Shown here piece after piece: positions 32,077-40,015 of a DNA stretch of 43,169 nucleotides. Position 1 is the first letter of the stretch; the number at the start of each line of letters is the position of its first letter. The translations under genes were made by a program, and so were the position numbers. Below the pieces are notes generated by a model. That model saw only the letters and a list, made by a program, of their open reading frames with translations, made no database searches and was not told the origin of the DNA. This DNA is from JAEUIT01 sp034439815 (GTDB lineage: Bacteria; Planctomycetota; Phycisphaerae; Phycisphaerales; SM1A02), in assembly GCA_034439815.1 (NCBI GenBank), contig JAWXBD010000100.1:1-43169 (forward strand), written 5' to 3'.

Positions 32077-34461
32077 ATGAGACGACCGAATACGCAATGG
32101 ATTCATCTGTTTACAGCCGCCGCGACGCTAGGAACGTCCGCTTCCTTCGCCCTCGCTGGCGGATGGGTGGAATACGTCAATCAGACCTCGACCCGACTCG
32201 TCGCCGCGCCCGGCCTCGGAGCATCGGATCCTGAAGAGAAGGATCTGGCTTACGACGACTTTGATCAGGATGGCGACATCGATCTGATCGTCGTCCGCAA
32301 ACAGCCGTTCACGACGCCGACCGGCAAGCGCAACGTGCTGTTCATGAATGAAGGCGGCGTGCTCGTCGACCGTACGATTGAATTCGCGACCTCGGCGACC
32401 GACGGCGGCCAAGGCTTCCTCGATATCACGAACGACCGCGACGTCGCGATTGCCGACTTCGACAATGATGGATGGCTCGACTTCGTCACGTGCCCGGCGC
32501 TGAATCAGTCGCTGCCAAAGACAATCTCGCATCCGCGCATCTACATGAACCGCGGGAACGACGACAACGGCAACTGGCTCGGCTTCCGGTATGAGGAGCC
32601 GCGCATCCCGCAGCTTCCGACCGCGCCGAACGGCTGCGGCATCGCGGCCGGGGACGTCACCGGTGACGGCTTCGCGGACATTTACCTCGTCAACTACAAC
32701 AGCTCCCAGGGCGACCGACTGCTCATCAACAACGGCTCGGGATTCTTCGCGGACGAAACGCTGGCCCGCATGACGCCGCAGATGATTGCGTCCGGCTTCG
32801 GCACGTCGGGTGCGATCCTCGACATGAACGGCGACGGCGTCAACGACGTCATCAAGTCAGAGAACGGCCCGTTCAAGGCGAGCTACAACAAGCTCTCGCA
32901 GGTCGGCATCTTCGACAAGCATGAAACCGTCAGTGGCGGCGCCCACTACGGCATGTCAGCCGGCGATCTGAACAACGACGGCAAGGTCGATGTCGTCCTG
33001 GGTGACGACGGTTCCGACCGCTATCTGATCAACACCGGCCCCGGCCCTGACGGCATGGCGAACTTTCTCAGCAGCACGTTCTCGTTCCAGTCGGGTGGAG
33101 ATGACGGATTTGGCAACAACAGCCGTATCGTCGATCTCAACAACGACGGTTTCAACGATGTGCTCATCGCCGACGTCGACGTCGACATCGGCGGCTGCTC
33201 GCGGCGTCTGCACCTGTATCGCAACCTCGGCAATGTGCCGAACGTCACGCTGCAGGACCAAGGCACCGGTGGCATCCCGGCGAGTGAACTCACCGGCACG
33301 CACGACGTCGCCGTGTTCGATCTCGACGGCGACGGCTGGAAGGATCTGATCATCGGCCGCTGCGCCGGACTCAAAGTCTGGATGGCAGTTCCCCCGGTCG
33401 GTCTCGTCGTCAACTACCCCTCGGGTCTTCCAGGATTCGTCGCTCCGAATCTGCCCACGACGTTCGCCGTTGGCTTGACCGCCTTCGGCGGCGGAACAGT
33501 CGTCGAGGGCTCGGGCCTGCTTCACTACATCCTGCCGAGTGGTACCGAGCAGACGGCGCCGTTGACTCTGAATGGCGGAACGCTGGAAGCGACGCTTCCG
33601 GGCGTGCCGTGCACCGAGTCGATCAGCTGGTGGGTGTCGGCCCAGATCTCACCAGGCAACGGCACCTTCACGGATCCACCGACGGCACCGCTCACGACCT
33701 ACACGTCGCTTTCAGCGGTCGGCACCGAGGTCACGCTCCGCGAGGAGTTTGAAGAGGGACCGGCCGGCTGGACGGTGACGAATCACGCGTCGCTCACCGG
33801 CGGCGCGTGGGAACTGGCTGATCCTGTCGCGACGCTCGCAGGTGGCGTGCTTGCGTCGCCCGAGGACGACGCGACCAGCGACACCGGAACGATGTGTTTC
33901 ATCACTCAGAACGGTGTTGTTGGCGGTGCCGCCAACGCCAGTGATGTCGACTTCGGGCCGACGGTCCTCACCTCACCGGTCATCGACCTCGAAGGCCAGG
34001 ACGGTTTCGTCACCTTCGCCGCATGGTTCTTCTGCGACGACTTCAACGCGATCGGCGCCGATGGTCTGACTATCGAACTCAGCAACGACGACGGAGCGAC
34101 CTGGTCGTTTGTCCACCGAATTGAATCGACGAACAGCACCTGGCAGGCGCAGGCGTTCCGCGTGAGCGATTACGTCGAGCCAACTGCGACTGTGCGCGTG
34201 CAGTTCTCAACAAGTGATCCGAACAACAACTCGATCACGGAAGCGGGTATCGACAACTTCCAGATCGAGTCCATCCTGTGCGGCGCAGCGTGCCCGGCGG
34301 ACTTCACGTCCGACGGTGCCGTCGACGCGGCCGACCTCGCGGTGCTGCTCGGTGTCTGGGGCACGAAGGGCGCACCCGGAATCACCGGTGATCTCACCGG
34401 CGATGGTTTCGTCGACGGTGCTGACCTCGCGGCACTCCTCGGTGCCTGGGGCGGCTGCTAA
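32077..34461 (+). CDS. secreted FG-GAP/VCBS-repeat protein with dockerin-like C-terminus
   Basis: 794 residues; AGGAG lies six bases before ATG 32077. The signal peptide ends near SFALAGG. Residues about 45-430 form an FG-GAP/VCBS propeller with at least seven calcium loops: DFDQDGDIDLI, DFDNDGWLDFV, DVTGDGFADIY, DMNGDGVNDVI, DLNNDGKVDVV, DLNNDGFNDVL and DLDGDGWKDLI. Then come an Ig-like/jelly-roll region (about 440-550) and a MAM-like sandwich (FEEGPAGWTVTNHASL through DNFQIESILCG, about 555-735). The end is a tandem dockerin-like unit (DGAVDAADLAVLLGVWG and DGFVDGADLAALLGAWGGC). The tail matches the propeller protein at 18139-20622, pointing to a shared sorting or attachment signal. A strong terminator follows. 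The ligand is unknown. Confidence 0.87.
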   Translation: MRRPNTQWIHLFTAAATLGTSASFALAGGWVEYVNQTSTRLVAAPGLGASDPEEKDLAYDDFDQDGDIDLIVVRKQPFTTPTGKRNVLFMNEGGVLVDRTIEFATSATDGGQGFLDITNDRDVAIADFDNDGWLDFVTCPALNQSLPKTISHPRIYMNRGNDDNGNWLGFRYEEPRIPQLPTAPNGCGIAAGDVTGDGFADIYLVNYNSSQGDRLLINNGSGFFADETLARMTPQMIASGFGTSGAILDMNGDGVNDVIKSENGPFKASYNKLSQVGIFDKHETVSGGAHYGMSAGDLNNDGKVDVVLGDDGSDRYLINTGPGPDGMANFLSSTFSFQSGGDDGFGNNSRIVDLNNDGFNDVLIADVDVDIGGCSRRLHLYRNLGNVPNVTLQDQGTGGIPASELTGTHDVAVFDLDGDGWKDLIIGRCAGLKVWMAVPPVGLVVNYPSGLPGFVAPNLPTTFAVGLTAFGGGTVVEGSGLLHYILPSGTEQTAPLTLNGGTLEATLPGVPCTESISWWVSAQISPGNGTFTDPPTAPLTTYTSLSAVGTEVTLREEFEEGPAGWTVTNHASLTGGAWELADPVATLAGGVLASPEDDATSDTGTMCFITQNGVVGGAANASDVDFGPTVLTSPVIDLEGQDGFVTFAAWFFCDDFNAIGADGLTIELSNDDGATWSFVHRIESTNSTWQAQAFRVSDYVEPTATVRVQFSTSDPNNNSITEAGIDNFQIESILCGAACPADFTSDGAVDAADLAVLLGVWGTKGAPGITGDLTGDGFVDGADLAALLGAWGGC

Positions 34462-34489
34462 GTCAAGGACTGCTGATTGACATCAACAC

Positions 34490-34527
34490 GACGGGGACGT
34501 CTCGTGGCGTCCCCGTCTTTGTTTTTT
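34490..34527 (+). terminator. intrinsic terminator after the FG-GAP/VCBS gene
   Basis: GACGGGGACG (34490-34499) pairs perfectly with CGTCCCCGTC (34508-34517) around an eight-base loop and is followed by TTTGTTTTTT. It lies 29 bases after the stop codon of the FG-GAP/VCBS gene. Confidence 0.92.
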
Positions 34528-34706
34528 GCTGGAGTTGGCGATGCCTGCGGCGGGGGGTTGATCATGACGGGGGCGACGTGCTCGCCGCGCTTGGTGCTCT
34601 CGCGCACAAGTTGTGTTTCAGAAGGACAGCTCACGTCGGTGGAGCGAGCCGGTGCGTTGACCGCTGGGATGGTGCGGGGTCGTCTCGACCCGACAGAGCA
34701 ATCGGA

Positions 34707-34961
34707 AAAGGTGTGGTCGACCACGCCGTTGACATTAATGCCGACGTGATTCGAGCTCGGGTCGTTGTTGACGGCGTTGCACCACGTGTCGAATTCGACT
34801 CCGACGCTCTGCTGAATGCCCGCGTATCCGATGCCCCGTCCAAGCCCGCCGACGCTGGAACTGATCGACTGCACGACGAAGACGAGCCCGTCCGCTCCGG
34901 TGTCGACGTTGCAGTCAAAGAGCGATCCGTCGGGGTCCGTGATGCGGAACGCGAAATCGGG
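34707..34961 (-). pseudogene. L-type (legume-like) lectin domain remnant
   Basis: The minus strand encodes DFAFRITDPDGSLFDCN, GADGLVFVVQSISSSVGG, LGRGIGYAGIQQSVGVEFDT and NNDPSSNHVGINVNGVVDH. These are the core strands of a bacterial L-type lectin, including the carbohydrate/metal loop equivalents (VEFDT and NHVGI). Upstream of this the similarity stops abruptly, and after VVDHTFSDCS the sequence becomes low-complexity. The usual remaining half (about 100 residues) is missing. A good AAGGAG and ATG lie at about 34972-34982, but that ATG is in a different frame from the lectin. I read this as a truncated gene fragment from a decayed secreted lectin. The 34528-34706 stretch beyond it holds no other recognisable gene. 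Confidence 0.72.
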
Positions 34962-35050
34962 ACATGAGTATCTCCTTCTCCAGGCGTGAATCGAGGTCAC
35001 CCCGCAGAAGTTACCCTGTCCACGGGAATACGCCTGTAGAAAAATGTGAA

Positions 35051-35947
35051 CTACCGGCGTCGCTCGTCGGGGGCGCGCAGCGGGGCGCGCAGGACACGTT
35101 CGATCGTTTGCTCAAACGCTTCCTCGCCGGAGGCGTCGTCGAACTGGTTGTGCGATCCGGCAATCGTCACGATCTCGACGCCCGCCAGGCTCGCGAGCCG
35201 CTCCGAGTCGGCGAAGGGAACTATCTCGTCATGTGAGTGACCGATGATCGCGATCTGCACACGGTCTCGTAACGCGATGACCGCGGATTCGGTATCAAAC
35301 GCATCGCGCACCAGAAAAGGCGGCGCGCCGAATCGCCAGGAGAGATCGCGCAGTCGCGCAGGCGTCGTGTGCAGAACCAGCGCGGCCGGCGGCGTCGCCG
35401 TGCGCACGCTCGCTTCGGCAGCGATCGCTCCGCCGATCGATCGTCCGTAGAGAATGATCGACCGCCCGTCAACGCGCGGATCGTCGCGCAGCCGATTGAG
35501 GAACGCCGCGATATCACCGACGAGTGCGTCGCGCGAAGGCGTGCCGGCGCTCCTGCCGTAGCCGCGAAATTCAGGAATCAGCACGTGGACACCGCGCTGC
35601 GCGAGACTGTCAGCCCAGTCCATCCAGTCGCTCGCGAGCATCGCGTTGCCGTGCAACAGAACGATTGCCGGCGAACGGCCGTCCGCAGCGCCAGCGGCGC
35701 GCGACGCAACGAACCATGCATCGGCCGTGATTCCGTCCGGGCGCTGCTCGTGCCATACGTCGACATGCGACGGCGGCGATACCACGCGGCCGTTCACGAT
35801 GCCGCGCGGAAACAAGATCCATCGCTGGCCGAGATACACCACCGCAAGCCAGCCGGAATACGCCAACAGCGCGACCATGATCCATCGTGTGATGAGGCGC
35901 CTCCAGCCTTTCTCAGTCATGTTGGCACGGAGGGTCGTGCGGGTCAT
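35051..35947 (-). CDS. membrane-anchored alpha/beta hydrolase (BEM46/FrsA-like)
   Basis: 298 residues. One N-terminal membrane segment is at about residues 20-40 (RWIMVALLAYSGWLAVVYLG). The hydrolase fold follows: PAIVLLHGNAMLASDWMDWA (oxyanion strand HGN), FRGYGRSAGTPSRD, the nucleophile elbow ILYGRSIGGAIAAEA with Ser in G-R-S-I-G-G, the acid in GHSHDEIVPFADS, and the terminal IAGSHNQFD histidine. The triad is therefore complete. Members are esterases or thioesterases of unknown substrate. The ATG 35947 overlaps the stop of the upstream gene (ATGA at 35944-35947), which decides the start; the longer frame would overlap further. Confidence 0.85.
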   Translation of the reverse strand: MTRTTLRANMTEKGWRRLITRWIMVALLAYSGWLAVVYLGQRWILFPRGIVNGRVVSPPSHVDVWHEQRPDGITADAWFVASRAAGAADGRSPAIVLLHGNAMLASDWMDWADSLAQRGVHVLIPEFRGYGRSAGTPSRDALVGDIAAFLNRLRDDPRVDGRSIILYGRSIGGAIAAEASVRTATPPAALVLHTTPARLRDLSWRFGAPPFLVRDAFDTESAVIALRDRVQIAIIGHSHDEIVPFADSERLASLAGVEIVTIAGSHNQFDDASGEEAFEQTIERVLRAPLRAPDERRR

Positions 35948-36711
35948 GGAACGCGCTGCTCCATCGCGAGTACGCGCCGACCCTTCTCGCTCGGTCTCAG
36001 CCGTGTGCGGCGCGGACCACCGTCCGACCGCAGATATCGATACTGCCACAGAAATGTCAGCGCGAGCAAGGTCGCCGGGTCATCCGGAATCGAAGCCGAC
36101 GGCAATCCGTCCGGCGCCCCGGTACGGCAGAGATTTGCCGCGGCCCGCTGAAGGTGCGGACGGTCAAGCCGCGCCCGCTCGACGAAAGAACGCACGCCCA
36201 GCATGAACTGCCGGGTGCCGACAGCGAACAGTTCCTCGAATGAGAATCCCCGCGTGAAGAGCAGTCCGTCGGCCCACATGGACGGGTCGGCGTCACTGTC
36301 GTCATCGTCGGCGCTGCTCGCGTACAGCTTGGGCCGGTTGTATCGCGGGTCGGACGAGCGGGAAGATGGTGTCCGAGTCGGACGCACTGCACGCCACGAC
36401 CAGATGAACGACACCACGCCGCCGACGGCGATCGCCGCGATGAGCACGCTCATGATCGTGGGATCGATCTTCGGAGGGCCTTGAGCCAACACGCTGCGCC
36501 GCGCGAGCCACAGGATCGGCAAGGCATAGACGGCGAGGGCGGTCACGGTGCCGATGACCAGAGCGATGCCGCCGTCGCGCGCGAGATGCTGCCGATCCTC
36601 TTGCACCTCGACTTCGAACTGATCAGCGACTTGCGCGGGGGTGACGGGCGCCGGCCCGTTCGCCGCAGCACGCGACGCCGTTCTCGCCGGTTGGGACCAA
36701 TCCGATGCCAT
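35944..36711 (-). CDS. uncharacterised membrane protein
   Basis: 255 residues. Two membrane segments lie at about 47-69 (GIALVIGTVTALAVYALPIL) and 85-105 (IMSVLIAAIAVGGVVSFIWS). A Ser/Asp-rich linker (SSRSSDPRYNRP, SSADDDDSDADPSMW) leads to a helical C-terminal domain (LLFTRGFSFEELFAVGTRQF, LQRAAANLCRTGAPDGLPSA, ATLLALTFLWQYRYLRSDGG, RLRPSEKGRRVLAMEQRV) with the look of a winged-helix fold. I recognise no family. It overlaps the hydrolase by four bases and begins 16 bases after the crtN stop codon on the same strand, so it could be read through from crtN. There is no ribosome binding site evidence for the start. Confidence 0.6.
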   Translation of the reverse strand: MASDWSQPARTASRAAANGPAPVTPAQVADQFEVEVQEDRQHLARDGGIALVIGTVTALAVYALPILWLARRSVLAQGPPKIDPTIMSVLIAAIAVGGVVSFIWSWRAVRPTRTPSSRSSDPRYNRPKLYASSADDDDSDADPSMWADGLLFTRGFSFEELFAVGTRQFMLGVRSFVERARLDRPHLQRAAANLCRTGAPDGLPSASIPDDPATLLALTFLWQYRYLRSDGGPRRTRLRPSEKGRRVLAMEQRVP

Positions 36712-36727
36712 GCGAGCATGCTAACGA

Positions 36728-38413
36728 TCACGCCGTCGACTCAGCGTGCGTCGTTACGGTCGCCATCGCGGTGCGGAACGCTTTCGACCACGGACGGGTC
36801 GGATCGGCCGGCGACGGGGCCGCATCAAGCGGACAGGCGAGTTCCGCCTCAGCACAGACGAGACGTGCGGTGATCTCAGCGCTAAGGAAAATGACGGGCA
36901 GTCCGGACCCGGGATGCGTTCCGCCGCCCACGAGCCACAGGCCTTCAAATCCCTGCAGTTTGTGCTGAGGCCGGCGAAACAGCATCTGTGGGAGAGAGTG
37001 CGCGAGATTGAATGTCGCTCCATGGTTGATCCGTTCCGCTCTCCAGTCATCGGGAGTGACGAGGTGCTCGCTGACGACGCGGTCCCGGATGTCCTCGAGC
37101 CCGAACACCTGTTCCAATTGCGTGTACGCGCGATCGCGAGCGACGGCCCGAGCGATGTTCCAGTCAATGCCGCTCTTGGTATTTGGGGTCGGCATGAGCA
37201 CATACAGAGACGAATCGCCGGCCGGCGCCAGTGTGGGATCGACAGGCGACGGATTGCACACGTAGATCGATGGGTCGTTGCTCAGCGTGCCGCCGACGGC
37301 GATGTCCTCGATGTTCTGCCGGTAGTGCGCGGAGGTATAGATTGTGTGATGCGGGAGAGCGACCCCGCCGCGCACGCCGAGGTACATCATGAAGGTCGAG
37401 CAGGAGTACCGCTTCGTATCGATCTGCGCATCACTCCATCCGCCCTGCCCGCGACCCGAGCGCAGCCGCTCCGGCACCAGCCGCTTCATCGCCCATGTGG
37501 CATCGGCATTCAGCACCATGTGATCATGCCGATGCTCTGTTCCGTGCACGACCGCGCCCACACACCGCTGTCCCTCGAACAGGAGCTGATCGACCTCGGC
37601 ATTGCAGCGGATCGTCGCGCCGAGTTCGAGGCACACATCAGCCATCGCCGAGGTGAGCGCGTTGCAGCCGCCGCGCGGGTGCCAGACGCCATATTCGTAT
37701 TCAATGAATGACAGGATCGAAAACAAGCTTGGACACTCAAACGGCGACATGCCCAGATATTTACTTTGAAATGAGAGCGCTAAACGTAACTGCTCGCTTG
37801 TGAAATACGAACTGAGCAGGTCATAGAGCGACTTCCACGGGGTCAGCGCGGGGGCGACCCGGAGCGCGTCTACCGTCAGCAAGTCGGCGAGCGAGCGCAT
37901 CGGTCGGCGCAGAATCGGCGTCATCAATTCCAGCTTGCGCCGGTTGTCGCTCATGAACCGCAGAAAGGCCGGACCGTCGCCCGGTTCGATCGCCGCAAAC
38001 TGCCGGACCATGCGCTGCAGATCCTGCGTCGCGTCGATTTGCAGAGGAGCCTGCGCCCCGCCCCGCCCGATCAGTAGCCGGTACATGGGATCGAGCCGCG
38101 TCAGATCCGCGTAGTCCGAGAGGCGGCGTCCGGTGGCGGCGAAGATCTCTTCCAGGATGTACGGCATCATGAAGAAGGTCGGACCGCAGTCAAAGGCAAA
38201 GCGGCGGTCCTCCACGCCGAATTCCAGTCGGCGCGTCCGCCCGCCGACGGAAGGCAGCGCTTCATAGAGCGTCACGTGGCATCCGGCTCGGGCGAGCAGC
38301 ATGGCGGTTGCCAACCCTCCCGGACCCGCACCCACAATGCCGATCGAGGGATCGGCGGAGGTGCGGCGCTCCGTGCGATGCGGGTTGCCAAGGCTGATGC
38401 TGGGCGGGATCAT
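36728..38413 (-). CDS. crtN: 4,4'-diapophytoene desaturase-like carotenoid desaturase
   Basis: FAD-dependent desaturase acting on C30 phytoene or squalene-derived backbones. The N-terminal dinucleotide-binding motif is GIVGAGPGGLATAMLL (glycines 28, 30, 33), followed by the Glu/Gly pair ALPSVGGRTRRLEF. The CrtN-type regions FDCGPTFFMMPYILEEIFAA, ECPSLFSILSFIEYEYGVWH, SNDPSIYVCNPS, STFMMYLGVRGGV and GGGTHPGSGLPVIFLSAEIT closely resemble staphylococcal CrtN rather than the CrtI or CrtP type. At 561 residues it is longer than the usual 500 because of an N-terminal and a C-terminal (PLDAAPSPADPTRPWSK) extension. GAAGGGG lies before ATG 38413. It is divergent from aldH-crtP. Confidence 0.88.
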   Translation of the reverse strand: MIPPSISLGNPHRTERRTSADPSIGIVGAGPGGLATAMLLARAGCHVTLYEALPSVGGRTRRLEFGVEDRRFAFDCGPTFFMMPYILEEIFAATGRRLSDYADLTRLDPMYRLLIGRGGAQAPLQIDATQDLQRMVRQFAAIEPGDGPAFLRFMSDNRRKLELMTPILRRPMRSLADLLTVDALRVAPALTPWKSLYDLLSSYFTSEQLRLALSFQSKYLGMSPFECPSLFSILSFIEYEYGVWHPRGGCNALTSAMADVCLELGATIRCNAEVDQLLFEGQRCVGAVVHGTEHRHDHMVLNADATWAMKRLVPERLRSGRGQGGWSDAQIDTKRYSCSTFMMYLGVRGGVALPHHTIYTSAHYRQNIEDIAVGGTLSNDPSIYVCNPSPVDPTLAPAGDSSLYVLMPTPNTKSGIDWNIARAVARDRAYTQLEQVFGLEDIRDRVVSEHLVTPDDWRAERINHGATFNLAHSLPQMLFRRPQHKLQGFEGLWLVGGGTHPGSGLPVIFLSAEITARLVCAEAELACPLDAAPSPADPTRPWSKAFRTAMATVTTHAESTA

Positions 38414-38539
38414 GCGGTCCCCTTCGGTTCCGCGCTCCGACCAGATTCGGAGAGATTTCGCGGCGCGAGGAATGAATCCGAGTTAGAACCGCCGCCGAAG
38501 GACGGCGACCTGAGCGCCCGCTTCGCGCGCCAGCTGCGT
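38414..38539. promoter_or_regulatory. divergent crtN / aldH control region
   Basis: This 126-base gap must drive both halves of the carotenoid locus. CTCCGA (38435-38440) and TCGGAG (38447-38452) form a 6-bp inverted repeat with a six-base spacer, a size suited to a dimeric regulator or half of a hairpin; the centre lies close to the crtN start. A further GCCGCCGAAGGACGGCG inverted repeat is visible near 38490. I see no convincing -35/-10 pair. The region may be shorter if aldH starts later than 38540. Confidence 0.35.
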
Positions 38540-40015
38540 ATGACAGCGATCACTCACGCCCGCAGCTCGCCATCACTCACCCATCGTGAGAGCCCGGACC
38601 TGCGCGCCCCTCGCTCTCTCCGCACGAGTGCTGCGGACTGCGTGAACGGCGGGTCGATTGCCCGCCGTCAGGTGTGGCTCCGACAATTCGCCGCGGGGGT
38701 CCGCAGCCGGCACGCCGAGCTCTGCGCGGTGGTCGAGTCCGAGATTGGCAAACCGGCGTGGGAGACGACGCTCGCGGAGATCCTTCCGCTGACAGCGAGC
38801 CTCGACTGGCAGCGCCGCCATCTGCGGTCCATCCTCGGCGCGCGAGCGGTGCGCGGCGGCGCATGGTGGCAGCTCGGCGACCGAGTCCGGACAGAGCGGC
38901 ACGCACTGGGCCGAGTGATCATCATCGCGACGTGGAACTATCCGCTGCAGCTGCTTGGCATCCAGCTCGCTCAGTCGATTGCAGCGGGGAACGAAACGTG
39001 GGTCAAGCCGTCCGAGCGGGCGCCGCGCGCGCACGCCGCGCTGCTCGCGATCGCGCGTGCAGCGTTGCGAGACGCGGGTCTGCCCGAGGAGTTGCTGGTG
39101 GAATGCGAAGCGTCGGCCGAGGAAGGGGAACGGCTGGTCCGCGAAGTCTCCACGGATCACATCGTGTTCACGGGTTCGACCCGCGTCGGCCGGTTGATTG
39201 CGCAGGCGGCAGCGAGCACGCTCACGCCGACGACGCTCGAGCTCTCGGGACACGACTCGGCCATCGTGCTGGGCGACGCAGATCATCGTCTCGCAAGCCG
39301 CTCCATCTGGAACGCCGTCGTCATGAATGCGGGTCAGACCTGTATGGCACCGAGGCGCGTGCTCGTCGAAGCGTCTGCGTATCGCGGGTTCCTCGAAGCA
39401 CTCGCGCCGCTGACCGCAGCTGCGAACCCACTGCAACTCATTGACGAAGCGGCCGCGACGCGCACCGCCGAGATCGTGATCGACGCGATCCATCGCGGTG
39501 GCCGTCCGCTCAGCGGCGTGGTCGAACCGCCGCGCGGCCGGTGGCTTCGCGCTGCGGCGATCGTCGACTGTCCGGAGGATGCGCCGCTCGTCGAAGGCGA
39601 TCACTTCGGTCCCGCGCTCGCAGTGCTGCCCGTGCGCGATCTCGTCGACGCGATCCGCGTGCATCGCAACTCGGGCCAGGCGCTCGCGACCAGCGTCTTC
39701 ACATCGACGCCGGATCGAGTGCGGGCACGCGCCGCGGAGTTCGGCAGCTCGTTCCTCACGATCAACGATTGCGTTCGGCCGACAGCCCATCCCGCGACAG
39801 CAATCACCGGACGCGGTGCGAGCGGTTGGGGATCAAGCCGCGGCCGGTCGGGCCTCTTGGCGATGTCGCGCGAGGTCACTGTGACGCAGCGGGGCGTGTG
39901 CAGCGCGCCAGCCGACATACCGAGTCCGACCGTGGTCCGATGGATCAGCAGGCTCGCGGGCCTGCGCCCGCGCGACGGCGGCGGCGCAGATCGAACCAAC
40001 GGAGCAACGCAATGA
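38540..40015 (+). CDS. aldH: aldehyde dehydrogenase of the C30 carotenoid cluster
   Basis: NAD(P)-dependent aldehyde dehydrogenase, 491 residues. The fold is recognised by IIATWNYPLQLLGIQLAQSI, the nucleotide-binding FTGSTRVGRLIAQAAA, the general-base glutamate E234 in ELSGHDSAIVLG (most families have ELGG), and the catalytic cysteine C268 in MNAGQTCMAPRRV. Placement next to crtN and crtP points to oxidation of the terminal aldehyde of a diapocarotenoid to the acid, as in staphyloxanthin synthesis; this is inference. The C-terminal 50 residues are less conserved. The start at ATG 38540 lacks a clear ribosome binding site and a later start is possible. Its stop overlaps the crtP ATG (ATGA). 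Confidence 0.86.
   Translation: MTAITHARSSPSLTHRESPDLRAPRSLRTSAADCVNGGSIARRQVWLRQFAAGVRSRHAELCAVVESEIGKPAWETTLAEILPLTASLDWQRRHLRSILGARAVRGGAWWQLGDRVRTERHALGRVIIIATWNYPLQLLGIQLAQSIAAGNETWVKPSERAPRAHAALLAIARAALRDAGLPEELLVECEASAEEGERLVREVSTDHIVFTGSTRVGRLIAQAAASTLTPTTLELSGHDSAIVLGDADHRLASRSIWNAVVMNAGQTCMAPRRVLVEASAYRGFLEALAPLTAAANPLQLIDEAAATRTAEIVIDAIHRGGRPLSGVVEPPRGRWLRAAAIVDCPEDAPLVEGDHFGPALAVLPVRDLVDAIRVHRNSGQALATSVFTSTPDRVRARAAEFGSSFLTINDCVRPTAHPATAITGRGASGWGSSRGRSGLLAMSREVTVTQRGVCSAPADIPSPTVVRWISRLAGLRPRDGGGADRTNGATQ

Noticed and set aside
34477..34967. Plus-strand frames over the lectin remnant
   Set aside because: The minus-strand translation has clear lectin strands; the plus-strand frames do not resemble any protein.
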